A stretch of DNA of 64,000 nt from Xylanimonas oleitrophica (GTDB lineage: Bacteria; Actinomycetota; Actinomycetes; Actinomycetales; Cellulomonadaceae): positions 372,001-436,000 of the forward strand of contig NZ_QKWH01000001.1 in the NCBI RefSeq assembly GCF_003244315.1, given 5' to 3'. Below the pieces are notes generated by a model. It was not told the DNA's origin and did not search any database. It saw only the letters and a program-made list of their open reading frames with translations. Each line of letters opens with the position of its first letter. The stretch's first letter is position 1. Of this stretch, positions 26,516 through 35,816 are shown one piece after another. The position numbers and the translations under genes are program-made.

Positions 26516-27811
26516 GTGAAGAGGAACCGTCTCGTCGCCACCACCGTGGCCACGACCACCACCCTGGCGCTCGGCCTGAGCGCCTGCGCGTCCGGCAGCA
26601 CCGGCACCGGCACCGACGGCACGTCCGAGGGCGGCGCCGGCGACATCCGCGTCTGGCTCGTCGGCTCCGACACGCCCGACGAGGCCCGCGAGTACCTCAA
26701 GACGACCTTCGAGGCCGAGAACCCTGGCTCCACGCTCACGATCGAGGAGCAGTCCTGGGGCGGGCTCGTGGACAAGTACACGACCGCGCTGTCGGGCTCC
26801 GACAGCCCCGACCTCATCGAGATCGGCAACACGCAGGCCGCGGCGTTCACCTCTGCCGGTGCCTTCGAGGACCTCACGGACCGGTACGAGGAGCTCGGCG
26901 GCGACGACCTGCTGCCCAGCTTCGTGGAGGACGGCACCTACGACGGCAAGTTCTACGCCGCGCCGTACTACTCGGGCGCCCGCGTGGTCGTGTACTCCAA
27001 GGAAGTCGTCGGTGACACGCCGGTGCCCACCACCTGGGACGAGTACGTGGCCACCGTCAAGGCCGCCACGACCGACACCGTCTCCGGCCTCTGGACGCCG
27101 GGCAAGGACTGGCGCAACGGCATGACGTTCGTGTGGGCCAACGGCGGGCAGATCGCCACGCAGGCCTCCGACGGCACCTGGGAGGGCGGCTTCTCCACCC
27201 CCGAGGGCATCAAGGGCCTCGAGCAGCTCCAGGACGTGATGCTCACCGCCAACCGCGCGCCCGCCGACTCCGACGAGCAGGAGCCGCAGGTGCCGTTCTG
27301 CGCCGGCCAGGTCGCCTACCTCGCCGCCCCGGCGTGGGTGTCGGGATCGATCGGCGCGGACGAGGACGCCGAGGTGCCGGGCTGCGGCTCGGGCATCGGC
27401 TCGCCGGAGAACCTGTCGGCCTTCGCTGCGCCCGGCAAGACCGCGGGTGAGGCGGCCCCCGTCCTCGCGGGCGGCTCCAACATCGCGATCCCCATGCGCT
27501 CGGCGAACAAGGAGCTGGCCTACGAGGCGCTGAAGATCATGCTCTCGGACGAGTACCAGGGGCTCCTGGCCGAGGCCGGCCTCGTCCCCGCGAAGGTCTC
27601 GCAGGCAGACCTCATGCCGGACGGCGTGTTCGCGCAGGCCTCCGCGGCTGCTGCCGCCGAGGCGATCAGCACGCCGGCCTCCCCGAAGTGGGCCGACGTC
27701 GAGGCCTCGGGCGTGCTCGAGGACTCGTTCGTGAGGCTCGCCCAGGGCGGTGACGTCACCGAGATCGCCGCAGCGCTCGACGCGGCGATCGAGAGGACGC
27801 TCAACGGCTGA
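26516..27811 (+). CDS. sugar ABC transporter substrate-binding lipoprotein
   Basis: A 431-residue family 1 solute-binding protein. GTG 26516 is preceded by GAGAGGAAC; the signal ends in lipobox LGLSACAS. IRVWLVGSD, ENPGSTLTIEEQSWGG, DSPDLIEIGNTQ and the hinge/tryptophan-rich middle are typical of carbohydrate binders, in style like actinobacterial chitobiose/GlcNAc binders (DasA/NgcE), an inference supported by the ROK kinase and NagB downstream. Lipid-anchored outside the membrane. A strong hairpin separates it from the permease genes. Confidence 0.9.
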   Translation: MKRNRLVATTVATTTTLALGLSACASGSTGTGTDGTSEGGAGDIRVWLVGSDTPDEAREYLKTTFEAENPGSTLTIEEQSWGGLVDKYTTALSGSDSPDLIEIGNTQAAAFTSAGAFEDLTDRYEELGGDDLLPSFVEDGTYDGKFYAAPYYSGARVVVYSKEVVGDTPVPTTWDEYVATVKAATTDTVSGLWTPGKDWRNGMTFVWANGGQIATQASDGTWEGGFSTPEGIKGLEQLQDVMLTANRAPADSDEQEPQVPFCAGQVAYLAAPAWVSGSIGADEDAEVPGCGSGIGSPENLSAFAAPGKTAGEAAPVLAGGSNIAIPMRSANKELAYEALKIMLSDEYQGLLAEAGLVPAKVSQADLMPDGVFAQASAAAAAEAISTPASPKWADVEASGVLEDSFVRLAQGGDVTEIAAALDAAIERTLNG

Positions 27812-27816
27812 CGGCC

Positions 27817-27860
27817 GGGGCGCGGCGGGCGTGGACGACCGTGGCCGCCCGCCGCGCCCC
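27817..27860 (+). other. intercistronic hairpin between SBP and permease genes
   Basis: Perfect 15-bp stem GGGGCGCGGCGGGCG / CGCCCGCCGCGCCCC with a 14-nt loop, 6 nt after the binding-protein stop. Such hairpins often stabilise or partly terminate the upstream message so that the binding protein is made in excess over the permeases. Confidence 0.7.
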
Positions 27861-27918
27861 CGCGCCGCGCCCTCGGCGCAGGCGACCTCCTGACGACCCT
27901 CGACACCGGAAGCCTCCG

Positions 27919-28869
27919 ATGACCTCCTCCACCACCGTCGCGCCCCCGGGCACCGGGCTGGACGCGCCGCCCCGCCGACGACGCCGCCGCGGGTCGCCCT
28001 TCCCGTATGTGCTGCTCGCGCCGTCCCTGGCGGTGCTGCTCGTGCTGGTCGGCTACCCGCTCGTCAACCTCATCATCACGTCGTTCCAGCACTACGGCCG
28101 CGAGCAGGCGTTCGGCCAGCCCCCCACGTGGGCAGGCCTCGAGAACTACACGACCGTGCTCACCAGCGAGACCTTCTACCGGGTCCTCGGCCGCAGCTTC
28201 GCGTTCATGGTCGTGGCCGTCGTGACGACGTTCGTGCTCGGCACCCTGCTGGCGCTGCTGATGATGCGGCTCGGCAAGGCGATGCGCATGCTCGTGTCGA
28301 TCGGGCTGCTGCTCGCGTGGGCCATGCCCGCCCTGACGTCCGTCATCGTCTGGGGCTGGATGTTCGACACCCAGTTCGGCGTGGTCAACCACGTGCTCAC
28401 CCTCATCACCGGGCAGCAGTGGGCTGGGCACTCGTGGCTGATCGATCCGCTCAGCTTCTTCGGCGTGCTGCTCCTGATCATCGTGTGGCAGGGCGCGCCG
28501 TTCATCGCCTTCACGATGTACGCCGGGCTGACCCAGGTGCCGCACGAGGTGCTCGAGGCGGCCCAGCTCGACGGCGCGGGCGCGGCCCAGCGCTTCTTCC
28601 GCATCCAGGTGCCGTACGTGCGCACCATCATCACGGTGCTGATCGTGCTCTCGATCATCTGGGACCTGCGCCTGTTCGCCCAGGTGTACGCCCTGCAGGG
28701 CATCGGCGGCATCGTCGAGGAGACGTCCACGCTCGGCGTGTGGATCTACCAGGTCGGCACCGCGTCGGGGAACTACGGGATGTCCGCGGCCGCCGCCGTC
28801 GTCATGGTCGTCATCATGCTCGTCATCTCCTCCGCCTACGTCCGCCAGACCCTGAAGGAGGAGGACTGA
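27919..28869 (+). CDS. sugar ABC transporter permease (MalF type)
   Basis: A 316-residue inner-membrane permease with six helices after a basic N-terminal tail (PPRRRRRRGSP). The EAA loop that docks the ATPase reads EVLEAAQLDGAGAAQRFFRI. ATG 27919 is taken over longer starts because those add only Arg/Pro-rich low-complexity sequence. Its stop overlaps the next gene's ATG by one base (TGATG). No ATPase gene accompanies the system; a shared MsiK-type ATPase elsewhere is expected from actinobacterial practice. Confidence 0.9.
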   Translation: MTSSTTVAPPGTGLDAPPRRRRRRGSPFPYVLLAPSLAVLLVLVGYPLVNLIITSFQHYGREQAFGQPPTWAGLENYTTVLTSETFYRVLGRSFAFMVVAVVTTFVLGTLLALLMMRLGKAMRMLVSIGLLLAWAMPALTSVIVWGWMFDTQFGVVNHVLTLITGQQWAGHSWLIDPLSFFGVLLLIIVWQGAPFIAFTMYAGLTQVPHEVLEAAQLDGAGAAQRFFRIQVPYVRTIITVLIVLSIIWDLRLFAQVYALQGIGGIVEETSTLGVWIYQVGTASGNYGMSAAAAVVMVVIMLVISSAYVRQTLKEED

Positions 28870-29795
28870 TGGCCACCGCCACGACCACCCCGTCCCTGCC
28901 GACGACGGCGGCTGCCCGTCCGCTGCCTGCGGGCGCCGCACGCTCCCCTCGCAAGAAGCGGTCCGCGAACGTGGTGTTCGCCGTGCTCGGCGTGATCGTC
29001 TTCGTCTGCTCGGCGTTCCCCGTGTACTGGATGGTGTCGAGCTCGTTCCTGCCCACCAACAAGGTCCGCGCCGCGACGCCGACCTTCTTCCCCGGGCCGG
29101 ACGACTTCACGCTGCGCAACTACGAGACGGCGATCTTCGGGCAGAACCGCGCACCGTTCCTGCCCGCCCTCGAGACCTCCCTCAAGGTCACGTTCATCTC
29201 GCTCCTGGTGGCTCTCGTCATCGCCTTCCTCGCGTCGGTGGCGCTCGGCCGGTTCCGCTTCCGCGGGCGGCGCGCCTTCATCGTCTCGATCCTGATCGTG
29301 CAGATGATCCCTGGCGAGGCGATGCTGCTGACGTACTTCCGCATGATCGACTCGTGGCAGATGCTGAACACGATCATCGGGCTCACGATCCTCTACATCG
29401 CGAGCGTGCTGCCCTTCACGGTGTGGACGCTGCGGGGGTTCGTCGCCGCCGTGCCCATGGAGCTGGAGGAGGCCGCCATGATCGACGGGTGCTCGCGCAC
29501 CGGTGCGTTCTGGCGGGTCACGTTCCCGCTGCTGGCGCCCGGCCTGGTGTCCACCGGCGTCTTCGCGTTCATCCAGGCGTGGAACGAGTTCGTCCTGGCT
29601 CTGGTCATCATGTCCCGGCCGGAGTCGATGACCCTGCCCGTGTGGCTGCGGACCTTCCAGCAGGCCACGAAGGCCACCGACTGGGGCGCTCTCATGGCGG
29701 GGTCCACGCTCGTGGCCATCCCCGTGGTGATCTTCTTCCTCATCGTGCAGGGCCGGATGACCGGTGGGCTCGTCGCCGGGGCGGTGAAGGGCTGA
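28869..29795 (+). CDS. sugar ABC transporter permease (MalG type)
   Basis: A 308-residue permease. Helix one is VVFAVLGVIVFVCSAFPVYW; the EAA loop is ELEEAAMIDGCSRTGAFWRV, followed by FPLLAPG. The C-terminal GLVAGAVKG is the usual MalG-type ending. Pairs with the preceding permease to form the channel for the sugar delivered by the upstream lipoprotein. Followed at 1 nt by the ROK kinase. Confidence 0.9.
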   Translation: MATATTTPSLPTTAAARPLPAGAARSPRKKRSANVVFAVLGVIVFVCSAFPVYWMVSSSFLPTNKVRAATPTFFPGPDDFTLRNYETAIFGQNRAPFLPALETSLKVTFISLLVALVIAFLASVALGRFRFRGRRAFIVSILIVQMIPGEAMLLTYFRMIDSWQMLNTIIGLTILYIASVLPFTVWTLRGFVAAVPMELEEAAMIDGCSRTGAFWRVTFPLLAPGLVSTGVFAFIQAWNEFVLALVIMSRPESMTLPVWLRTFQQATKATDWGALMAGSTLVAIPVVIFFLIVQGRMTGGLVAGAVKG

Positions 29796-29796
29796 G

Positions 29797-30786
29797 GTGA
29801 ACCTCCCTCGTGCCACCGTCGGGCTGGACATCGGCGGTACCAAGACGCTGGCGGCGCTGCTGGCCCCGGACGGCCTCGTCGTCGCTCAGGCCCGCATCGC
29901 CACCACCCGGGGTGCGGACGGCGTGGTCGACGGCGCCGTCCGCGCCGTGCAGGGGGTGCTGCGTCAGGCGGGGCAGGATGCCGCGGCCCTGGGCGGGGTG
30001 GGGGTGGGCGTGCCCGGCATCGTGGACCCCGCCACGGGGACGGTGCGCCACGCCGTCAACCTCGGCGTCGACGGCGTCCCCCTGCCGCTGGCCCGCCGGC
30101 TGGCCGACGAGCTCGGCGTGGGCGCCGTCGTCGAGAACGACCTCAACGTGGCCGCCGTCGGCGCCGCCCACCTGCTGCCCGAGCCGGACGGCCGGTCCGA
30201 CGACCTGGCGTTCCTCGCCCTCGGCACCGGCCTCGCGGCAGGCCTCGTGCTCGACGGCGCGCTGCGCCGCGGCTCGACCGGCGCCGCCGGCGAGATCGGG
30301 CACGTCCCCGTGCACCCGGACGGGCCGGTGTGCGCCTGCGGGCAGCGCGGCTGCCTGGAGCTGTACGCCTCGGGCAGCGCCGTCGAGGCGCTCTGGCCGC
30401 CCGGCACCCACGGGCGCTCGCCGGACGTCCCGGCCCCGGTGGCCCTCTTCGAGGCCGCCACGGCGGGGGACCCGGCGGCGACGGCCGCCGTGCAGCGGTA
30501 CGCCGACGCCGTGGCCGCAGCGGTGCGCATGCTGGTGCTGAGCGTCGACGTGCGTCACGTCGTGCTGGGCGGGGGAGTGGCCCAGCTCGGCGAGCCGCTC
30601 CTGGAGGCGGTGCATGCCGCGCTCGTCCGGCAGGAGGCGGCCTCCGCGTTCGTCGCCTCCCTGGCGCTGCCCGGACGGGTCCGGCTCGCGCCCGGGCACG
30701 TGCCCGTCGGCGCGGTGGGCGCCGCCGTCCTGGCCCGCGCGATCCCCGCCCGCCCGGCCGCCGTCCGGCCAGCCGAGACCGCCTGA
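29797..30786 (+). CDS. ROK-family sugar kinase (N-acetylglucosamine/glucose type)
   Basis: A 329-residue ROK kinase. Phosphate-binding VGLDIGGTKTLAALL, GVGVPGIVDP, VVENDLNVAAVG with the catalytic Asp, LGTGLAAGLVLDG, AAGEIGHVPV and the zinc motif CACGQRGCLELY, then VVLGGGVA. Context (ABC importer before, nagB after) favours phosphorylation of imported GlcNAc or glucosamine at O6, but glucose cannot be excluded. Start GTG 29797 lies 1 nt after the permease stop. Confidence 0.88.
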   Translation: MNLPRATVGLDIGGTKTLAALLAPDGLVVAQARIATTRGADGVVDGAVRAVQGVLRQAGQDAAALGGVGVGVPGIVDPATGTVRHAVNLGVDGVPLPLARRLADELGVGAVVENDLNVAAVGAAHLLPEPDGRSDDLAFLALGTGLAAGLVLDGALRRGSTGAAGEIGHVPVHPDGPVCACGQRGCLELYASGSAVEALWPPGTHGRSPDVPAPVALFEAATAGDPAATAAVQRYADAVAAAVRMLVLSVDVRHVVLGGGVAQLGEPLLEAVHAALVRQEAASAFVASLALPGRVRLAPGHVPVGAVGAAVLARAIPARPAAVRPAETA

Positions 30787-30799
30787 GAACGGAGACGAG

Positions 30800-31582
30800 A
30801 TGGAAGTCGTGATCGCCACGCCCCAGGAGCTGGCCGTGCTGGCCGCCGACGCGGTCGAGGCGCTGCTGCGCCGCAAGCCCGACGCCGTGCTCGGCCTGGC
30901 GACCGGGTCGAGCCCGCTGCGGGTCTACGACGAGCTGGCGCGGCGGCACGCCGAGACCGGGCTGTCGTTCGCCCAGGCCCGCGGGTTCATGCTCGACGAG
31001 TACGTGGGGCTGGCTGCCGACCACCCCGAGCGGTACCGCAACGTGATCGAGAAGGAGATCGTCTCCCGGGTGGGCTGGGCGCCCGAGCGGGTGCAGGGGC
31101 CCGACGGGCTCGCCGAGGACCTCGCCCAGGCGTGCGCCGCCTACGAGGAGTCGATCGCGGCCGCGGGCGGCGTGGACCTGCAGATCCTCGGCATCGGCAC
31201 CGACGGGCACATCGGGTTCAACGAGCCGGGCTCCTCGCTCGCCTCGCGGACCCGGATCAAGACGCTGACCCGCCAGACGCGGGAGGACAACGCCCGGTTC
31301 TTCGGCGGCGAGGTCGACCAGGTGCCGCGTCACTGCCTCACCCAGGGGCTGGGCACGATCATGGAGGCGCGCCACCTGGTGCTGCTGGCCACGGGCAAGG
31401 GCAAGGCGGAGGCGGTGCACCAGCTCGTCGAGGGTCCCGTCTCGGCGATGTGGCCCGCCACGATCATGCAGATGCACCCGCACGCCACGGTGCTGCTGGA
31501 CGAGGCCGCGGCCTCGCGTCTCCAGCTGGCCGGGTACTACCGCCAGACGTACGCCTCCAAGCCGCAGTGGCAGGGGCTGTGA
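30800..31582 (+). CDS. nagB: glucosamine-6-phosphate deaminase
   Basis: A 260-residue NagB: MEVVIATPQELAVLAADAV, GLATGSSPLRVYDEL, FMLDEYVGL with the general-base Asp, and ILGIGTDGHIGFNEPG with the catalytic Asp-His-Glu set; C-terminal HPHATVLLDEAA. Converts glucosamine-6-phosphate to fructose-6-phosphate and ammonia, the last committed step of amino-sugar breakdown. Length matches the family. ATG 30800 follows ACGGAGAC. Last gene of the ABC-kinase-nagB operon, closed by a hairpin. Confidence 0.95.
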   Translation: MEVVIATPQELAVLAADAVEALLRRKPDAVLGLATGSSPLRVYDELARRHAETGLSFAQARGFMLDEYVGLAADHPERYRNVIEKEIVSRVGWAPERVQGPDGLAEDLAQACAAYEESIAAAGGVDLQILGIGTDGHIGFNEPGSSLASRTRIKTLTRQTREDNARFFGGEVDQVPRHCLTQGLGTIMEARHLVLLATGKGKAEAVHQLVEGPVSAMWPATIMQMHPHATVLLDEAAASRLQLAGYYRQTYASKPQWQGL

Positions 31583-31587
31583 CCTTC

Positions 31588-31625
31588 CCCGGGCAGGCCT
31601 CGCGGGCACCGGAGGCCTGCCCCGG
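31588..31625 (+). terminator. terminator after nagB
   Basis: Stem CCGGGCAGGCCTC / GAGGCCTGCCCCGG with one bulged C and a 10-nt loop, starting 6 nt after the nagB stop. Confidence 0.7.
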
Positions 31626-31655
31626 TGTCGGTCCCTGCGACGTAGACTCCACCGC

Positions 31656-31970
31656 ATGAGCGATCCCTTGTCGTCCCCCTCCGTCCAGCCGGCCGACCCG
31701 TCCGAGCAGACCGGCACGGGGACCGGGCTGCTCGAGCGCGAGGAGACCCGGCAGGAGGTCGAGCCGGGCGACCACGAGCGCTTCGCGCACTACGTGCGCA
31801 AGGAGAAGATCATGGAGTCGGCGATGACGGGCAAGCCCGTCATCGCGCTGTGCGGCAAGGTGTGGGTCCCCGGGCGCGACCCGAACAAGTTCCCCGTGTG
31901 CCCGGTCTGCAAGGAGATCTACGACGGCCTCCGCGACCCGCAGGACGGCGAGGGCGACTCGAGCAAGTGA
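31656..31970 (+). CDS. DUF3039 small zinc-ribbon-like protein
   Basis: A 104-residue DUF3039 protein: HERFAHYVRKEKIMES, KPVIALCGKVWVPGRDP and FPVCPVCKEIYDGL. Three cysteines (C in ALCG and CPVC) look like a metal-binding ribbon. Found widely in Actinobacteria, function unknown. ATG 31656 lies 7 nt after TAGACT (leaderless pattern). The stop overlaps the helicase start as GTGA, so the two proteins are made together. Confidence 0.88.
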   Translation: MSDPLSSPSVQPADPSEQTGTGTGLLEREETRQEVEPGDHERFAHYVRKEKIMESAMTGKPVIALCGKVWVPGRDPNKFPVCPVCKEIYDGLRDPQDGEGDSSK

Positions 31971-33877
31971 GCGCCCAGTCGCTTCCCGACCCCGAGCCCG
32001 ACCCCTTCGACCTCTTCGCCTCCGCGCAGGAACCCGGGGACACCCCTGAGCGGTCCGCCGCCGGGACGTCCGGGGCTCCCGGCCCGCAGGGGCGCCCGGT
32101 GCCGCAGTCGCCCTCGGTCTCGGCGGCCGAGCAGCTCAGCCCGGCGTTCCCGCGGCGGGCCCCCTGGGGCACGGCGTCGAACCTGCGTGCCTGGCAGGCC
32201 GAGGCGCTGGAGCTGTACCGGTCCAGGGAGCCGCGCGACTTCCTCGCCGTCGCCACCCCGGGCGCCGGCAAGACGACGTTCGCGCTGCGGGTGGCGACCG
32301 ACCTGCTGGACCGGGGCGTGGTGCGCCGCGTGACGGTGGTGGCGCCCACGGAGCACCTCAAGACGCAGTGGGCCGACGCCGCAGCGCGCGTGGGCATCCG
32401 GATCGACCCGCAGTTCAAGAACAGCCAGGGCCGCCACGGTGCCCACTACGACGGGGTGGCGCTCACGTACGCCCAGGTGGCCGCCAACCCGGCGCTGCAC
32501 CGGGCCCGGACGGAAGCCGCCCCCACGCTGGTGATCCTCGACGAGGTGCACCACGGCGGCGACGCCCTCAGCTGGGGCGACGCGGTGCACGAGGCGTTCG
32601 AGGACGCGACGCGGCGCCTGTGCCTGACGGGCACCCCGTTCCGCTCGGACACCGCCCCGATCCCGTTCGTCACCTACGAGGCCGACCAGCACGGGATCCG
32701 CCGCTCGAAGGCCGACTACACCTACGGCTACGGCGACGCGCTGCGCGACCACGTGGTGCGCCCCGTGCTGTTCATGACGTACTCGGGCAACATGCGCTGG
32801 CGCACCAAGGCGGGGGACGAGGTCTCGGCCCGCCTGGGCGAGGCGATGACCAAGGACATGACGCAGCAGGCGTGGCGCACCGCCCTGGACCCGAACGGCG
32901 AGTGGATCCCGTCGGTGCTCGCGGCGGCGGACAAGCGCCTGACGGAGGTGCGCCGGTCGGTGCCCGACGCGGGCGCGCTCATCATCGCCACCGACCAGAC
33001 GGCGGCCCGGGCGTACGCCGGGCACCTGGCCCGTCTCACGGGCGAGAGCCCCACCGTGGTGCTGTCCGACGACGACGGCGCCTCCGCACGCATCGACGAG
33101 TTCTCCCAGAGCGACAAGCGGTGGATGGTCGCGGTCCGGATGGTCTCGGAGGGCGTGGACGTCCCCCGCCTCGCCGTGGGCGTCTACGCGACCTCGACGT
33201 CCACGCCGCTGTTCTTCGCCCAGGCCGTGGGGCGCTTCGTGCGCGCCCGGCGCCGCGGGGAGACGGCGTCGGTGTTCCTGCCCAGCGTGGCCCCGCTGCT
33301 CGAGCTGGCGGGCGGCATGGAGATGGAGCGCGACCACGCCCTCGACCGCCCCAGGACGGCGGAGGAGGAGGGCGCCGAGTACGACCCGGAGGCCGAGCTG
33401 CTCGCTGCGGCGAACCGGGAGGAGAAGGCGTCGGGCGAGCTGCTCGGCTCGTTCGAGGCGATGGAGTCCCAGGCGTCGTTCGACGGCGTGCTCTTCGACG
33501 GCGGCCAGTTCGGCACAGGGGCCGACGTCGGCTCGGCCGAGGAGCTCGACTTCCTGGGGCTGCCCGGCCTGCTGGAGCCGGACCAGGTGGCCACGCTGCT
33601 GCGTCAACGCCAGGCCGAGCAGATGCGCGGGCGCGGCCAGGCTCAGCGCCAGATGACGGAGGCCGAGGCGGAGCTGGAGCACCGCCGGGCCGCTGCCCTG
33701 CGCAAGGAGCTCTCCAAGCTCGTCTCGGCATGGGCGCGCAAGAGCGGCCGGCCCCACGGCTCCGTGCACACCGAGCTGCGCCGCCGCTGCGGGGGCCCCG
33801 AGGTGCCCATGGCCACCGCCGACCAGCTGCAGGCGCGGGTCGAGATGGTGCGCGGCTGGTTCGTCGGCGCCAGGTGA
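31967..33877 (+). CDS. SF2 DEAD/DEAH-box helicase
   Basis: A 636-residue superfamily 2 helicase. A disordered acidic N-terminus (~85 residues) precedes RAWQAEALELY (Q-motif region), Walker A ATPGAGKTTFAL, motif Ia VAPTEHLKTQW, Walker B VILDEVHHGGD, motif III LTGTPFRSD, then the second RecA domain with MVSEGVDVPRLAVGVYAT and QAVGRFVRARR (motif VI). A charged C-terminal region follows. Role (DNA repair or RNA metabolism) is not settled by sequence. Start GTG 31967 overlaps the DUF3039 stop. Confidence 0.9.
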   Translation: MSAQSLPDPEPDPFDLFASAQEPGDTPERSAAGTSGAPGPQGRPVPQSPSVSAAEQLSPAFPRRAPWGTASNLRAWQAEALELYRSREPRDFLAVATPGAGKTTFALRVATDLLDRGVVRRVTVVAPTEHLKTQWADAAARVGIRIDPQFKNSQGRHGAHYDGVALTYAQVAANPALHRARTEAAPTLVILDEVHHGGDALSWGDAVHEAFEDATRRLCLTGTPFRSDTAPIPFVTYEADQHGIRRSKADYTYGYGDALRDHVVRPVLFMTYSGNMRWRTKAGDEVSARLGEAMTKDMTQQAWRTALDPNGEWIPSVLAAADKRLTEVRRSVPDAGALIIATDQTAARAYAGHLARLTGESPTVVLSDDDGASARIDEFSQSDKRWMVAVRMVSEGVDVPRLAVGVYATSTSTPLFFAQAVGRFVRARRRGETASVFLPSVAPLLELAGGMEMERDHALDRPRTAEEEGAEYDPEAELLAAANREEKASGELLGSFEAMESQASFDGVLFDGGQFGTGADVGSAEELDFLGLPGLLEPDQVATLLRQRQAEQMRGRGQAQRQMTEAEAELEHRRAAALRKELSKLVSAWARKSGRPHGSVHTELRRRCGGPEVPMATADQLQARVEMVRGWFVGAR

Positions 33878-33912
33878 ACGTCAGGTAGGTGCCCGAAGGC
33901 GGCAGGCAGCCG

Positions 33913-35307
33913 TCAGCCCAGGCGGTGCTCGACCGTGGGGATGGCCGGGTCGCCCGAGGAGAGGCGGCGGGCACCGCGCGGCAGCTCCGCCCGGGAGGTC
34001 TGGTGAGTCCGGGCGGCGTTCTGCACCCCGTACGCCCCCGTCCAGCGTGAGTCGACCGCGCCCTCCATCACGAGGGGGGCCAGCAGCGGGCGCAGGTCGT
34101 CCGACTCCGGTGCCCAGGCCGCCACGAGCGCGTCCGGCCCGGTGACCAGCACCTCCTCGGTGGCGCGGCCGTCCTCACCGATGCGGCGGGCGGCCTGCTT
34201 GCGCCCGCCCTGGCTGGTCTTGTTCGCCGACGCCTTGGCGACGGGCTGGAGCACGCCGTGGGCGTCGGCGCGGGCCACCAGCTTGTAGACCATGCCGCAC
34301 GTGGGCGCGCCCGAGCCGGTGACGAGGGAGGTGCCCACCCCGTAGGAGTCGACGGGCACGGCTGCCAGGGAGGCGATGGCGTACTCGTCGAGGTCGCTGG
34401 TGACGGTGATCTTGGTCCCCGTGGCCCCCAGCTCGTCGAGCTGGCGGCGCACCTCGACGGCCAGCCCGCCCAGGTCGCCCGAGTCGAGCCGGACGGCGCC
34501 CAGCCCCGTGCCCGCGGCCGCGACGGCGTTCTCGACGCCGCGCCGCACGTCGTAGGTGTCGACCAGCAGCGTGGTGCCCGGTCCCAGCGCCGCCACCTGC
34601 GAGCGGAACGCCGAGAGCTCGTCGTCGTGCAGCAGCGTGAACGCGTGGGCAGCGGTGCCGATCGTGGGGAGCCCGTACCGGTAGCCGGCCTCGAGGTTCG
34701 AGGTGCCCGCGAAGCCGGCGACGACGGCGGCACGTGCGGCCGCGACCGCGGCCTGCTCGTTGGCGCGGCGGGCCCCCATCTCCAGCACCGGGCGGTCGAC
34801 CGCGGCGCTCGTCATGCGCGAGGCGGCCGAGGCGACGGCGGAGTCGTAGTTGAGGATCGACAGCACGAGCGTCTCCAGCAGCACCGCCTCGGCGAACGTG
34901 CCCTCCACCTGCAGCACGGGGGAGCCGGGGAAGAAGGTCTCGCCCTCGGCGTAGCCGAGCATGGTGCCGGTGAACCGGTAGCCGCTGAGGAAGTCGATGG
35001 TGCGGGCGTCGACCACCTGCGCCTCCTCCAGGAACGCCAGCTCGGCGTCGTCGAACCGGAAGTGCGGCAGCGCCTCCAGCACCCGCCCCGTCCCGGCGAG
35101 GACGCCGTAGCGGCGGCCGGCGGGCAGCCGCCGGGTGAACACCTCGAAGACGCAGTGGCGGTGCGCCGTCCCGTCCGCGAGGGCGGCCTGGAGCATCGTC
35201 AGCTCGTACTTGTCGGTCAGCAGCGCCGTCGAGGGGCGCAGGGCCGGGGGCACGGCGGCCGGCAGGCCGGCGTCGGGGGCGGCGGTGCCCCGCTCTGGCT
35301 CGGTCAT
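33913..35307 (-). CDS. pncB: nicotinate phosphoribosyltransferase
   Basis: A 464-residue type II phosphoribosyltransferase: [15 protein letters not shown] and [12 protein letters not shown] at the start, [38 protein letters not shown] with the active-site His, LDSGDLG for PRPP/phosphate binding. Makes nicotinate mononucleotide from nicotinate, PRPP and ATP in the NAD salvage pathway. Divergent from clpS, an arrangement shared with mycobacteria (established synteny around pncB1/clpS). Confidence 0.93.
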   Translation of the reverse strand: MTEPERGTAAPDAGLPAAVPPALRPSTALLTDKYELTMLQAALADGTAHRHCVFEVFTRRLPAGRRYGVLAGTGRVLEALPHFRFDDAELAFLEEAQVVDARTIDFLSGYRFTGTMLGYAEGETFFPGSPVLQVEGTFAEAVLLETLVLSILNYDSAVASAASRMTSAAVDRPVLEMGARRANEQAAVAAARAAVVAGFAGTSNLEAGYRYGLPTIGTAAHAFTLLHDDELSAFRSQVAALGPGTTLLVDTYDVRRGVENAVAAAGTGLGAVRLDSGDLGGLAVEVRRQLDELGATGTKITVTSDLDEYAIASLAAVPVDSYGVGTSLVTGSGAPTCGMVYKLVARADAHGVLQPVAKASANKTSQGGRKQAARRIGEDGRATEEVLVTGPDALVAAWAPESDDLRPLLAPLVMEGAVDSRWTGAYGVQNAARTHQTSRAELPRGARRLSSGDPAIPTVEHRLG

Positions 35308-35459
35308 CGCAGGGTCCAGGTGCTCGAGGCGGAAGGGTCGGTGGACACGTTAGGGCTCCGGCGGCGTCTGCGCTGGTCGAGGCCGGGATCCGGACGCCGC
35401 GGTGGACACCTGCGTGCGGGGCGCGTGCGGGCCCCGTCCTGGTCCGTAGGCTGGGGCCC

Positions 35460-35816
35460 GTGACCGTCACGACGTCCGGGCCCGGCTCGCAGACCGCGGA
35501 GGAGACCACCACCGAGGAGGTGGTGCGGCTCGCCGATCCCTGGGTCACGATCGTGTGGAACGACCCCGTCAACCTGATGACGTACGTGGCGTACGTGTTC
35601 GAGAGCTACTTCGGGTACTCGCCTGCCCGGGCGCGCACCCTGATGCTGCAGGTGCACCGCGAGGGCCGGGCGGTGGTGTCGACCGGGCCGCGCGAGCGCA
35701 TGGAGGTGGACGTGCAGGCGATGCACGGGTTCGGGCTGTGGGCCACGATGCAGCGGTCCGACGACGCCGCCGGCGGTCCTGGTGCCGCAGCGGGCGGGGC
35801 GGGGGCGGGCGCATGA
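35460..35816 (+). CDS. clpS: ATP-dependent Clp protease adaptor ClpS
   Basis: A 118-residue Clp[21 protein letters not shown] carries the N-degron pocket residues, followed by [21 protein letters not shown] and the conserved C-terminal helix; the N-terminal 30 residues and Gly/Ala tail are disordered. Delivers N-end-rule substrates to ClpC/ClpA. GTG 35460 lies 7 nt after TAGGCT (leaderless pattern). Stop overlaps the DUF2017 gene as ATGA. Confidence 0.94.
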   Translation: MTVTTSGPGSQTAEETTTEEVVRLADPWVTIVWNDPVNLMTYVAYVFESYFGYSPARARTLMLQVHREGRAVVSTGPRERMEVDVQAMHGFGLWATMQRSDDAAGGPGAAAGGAGAGA

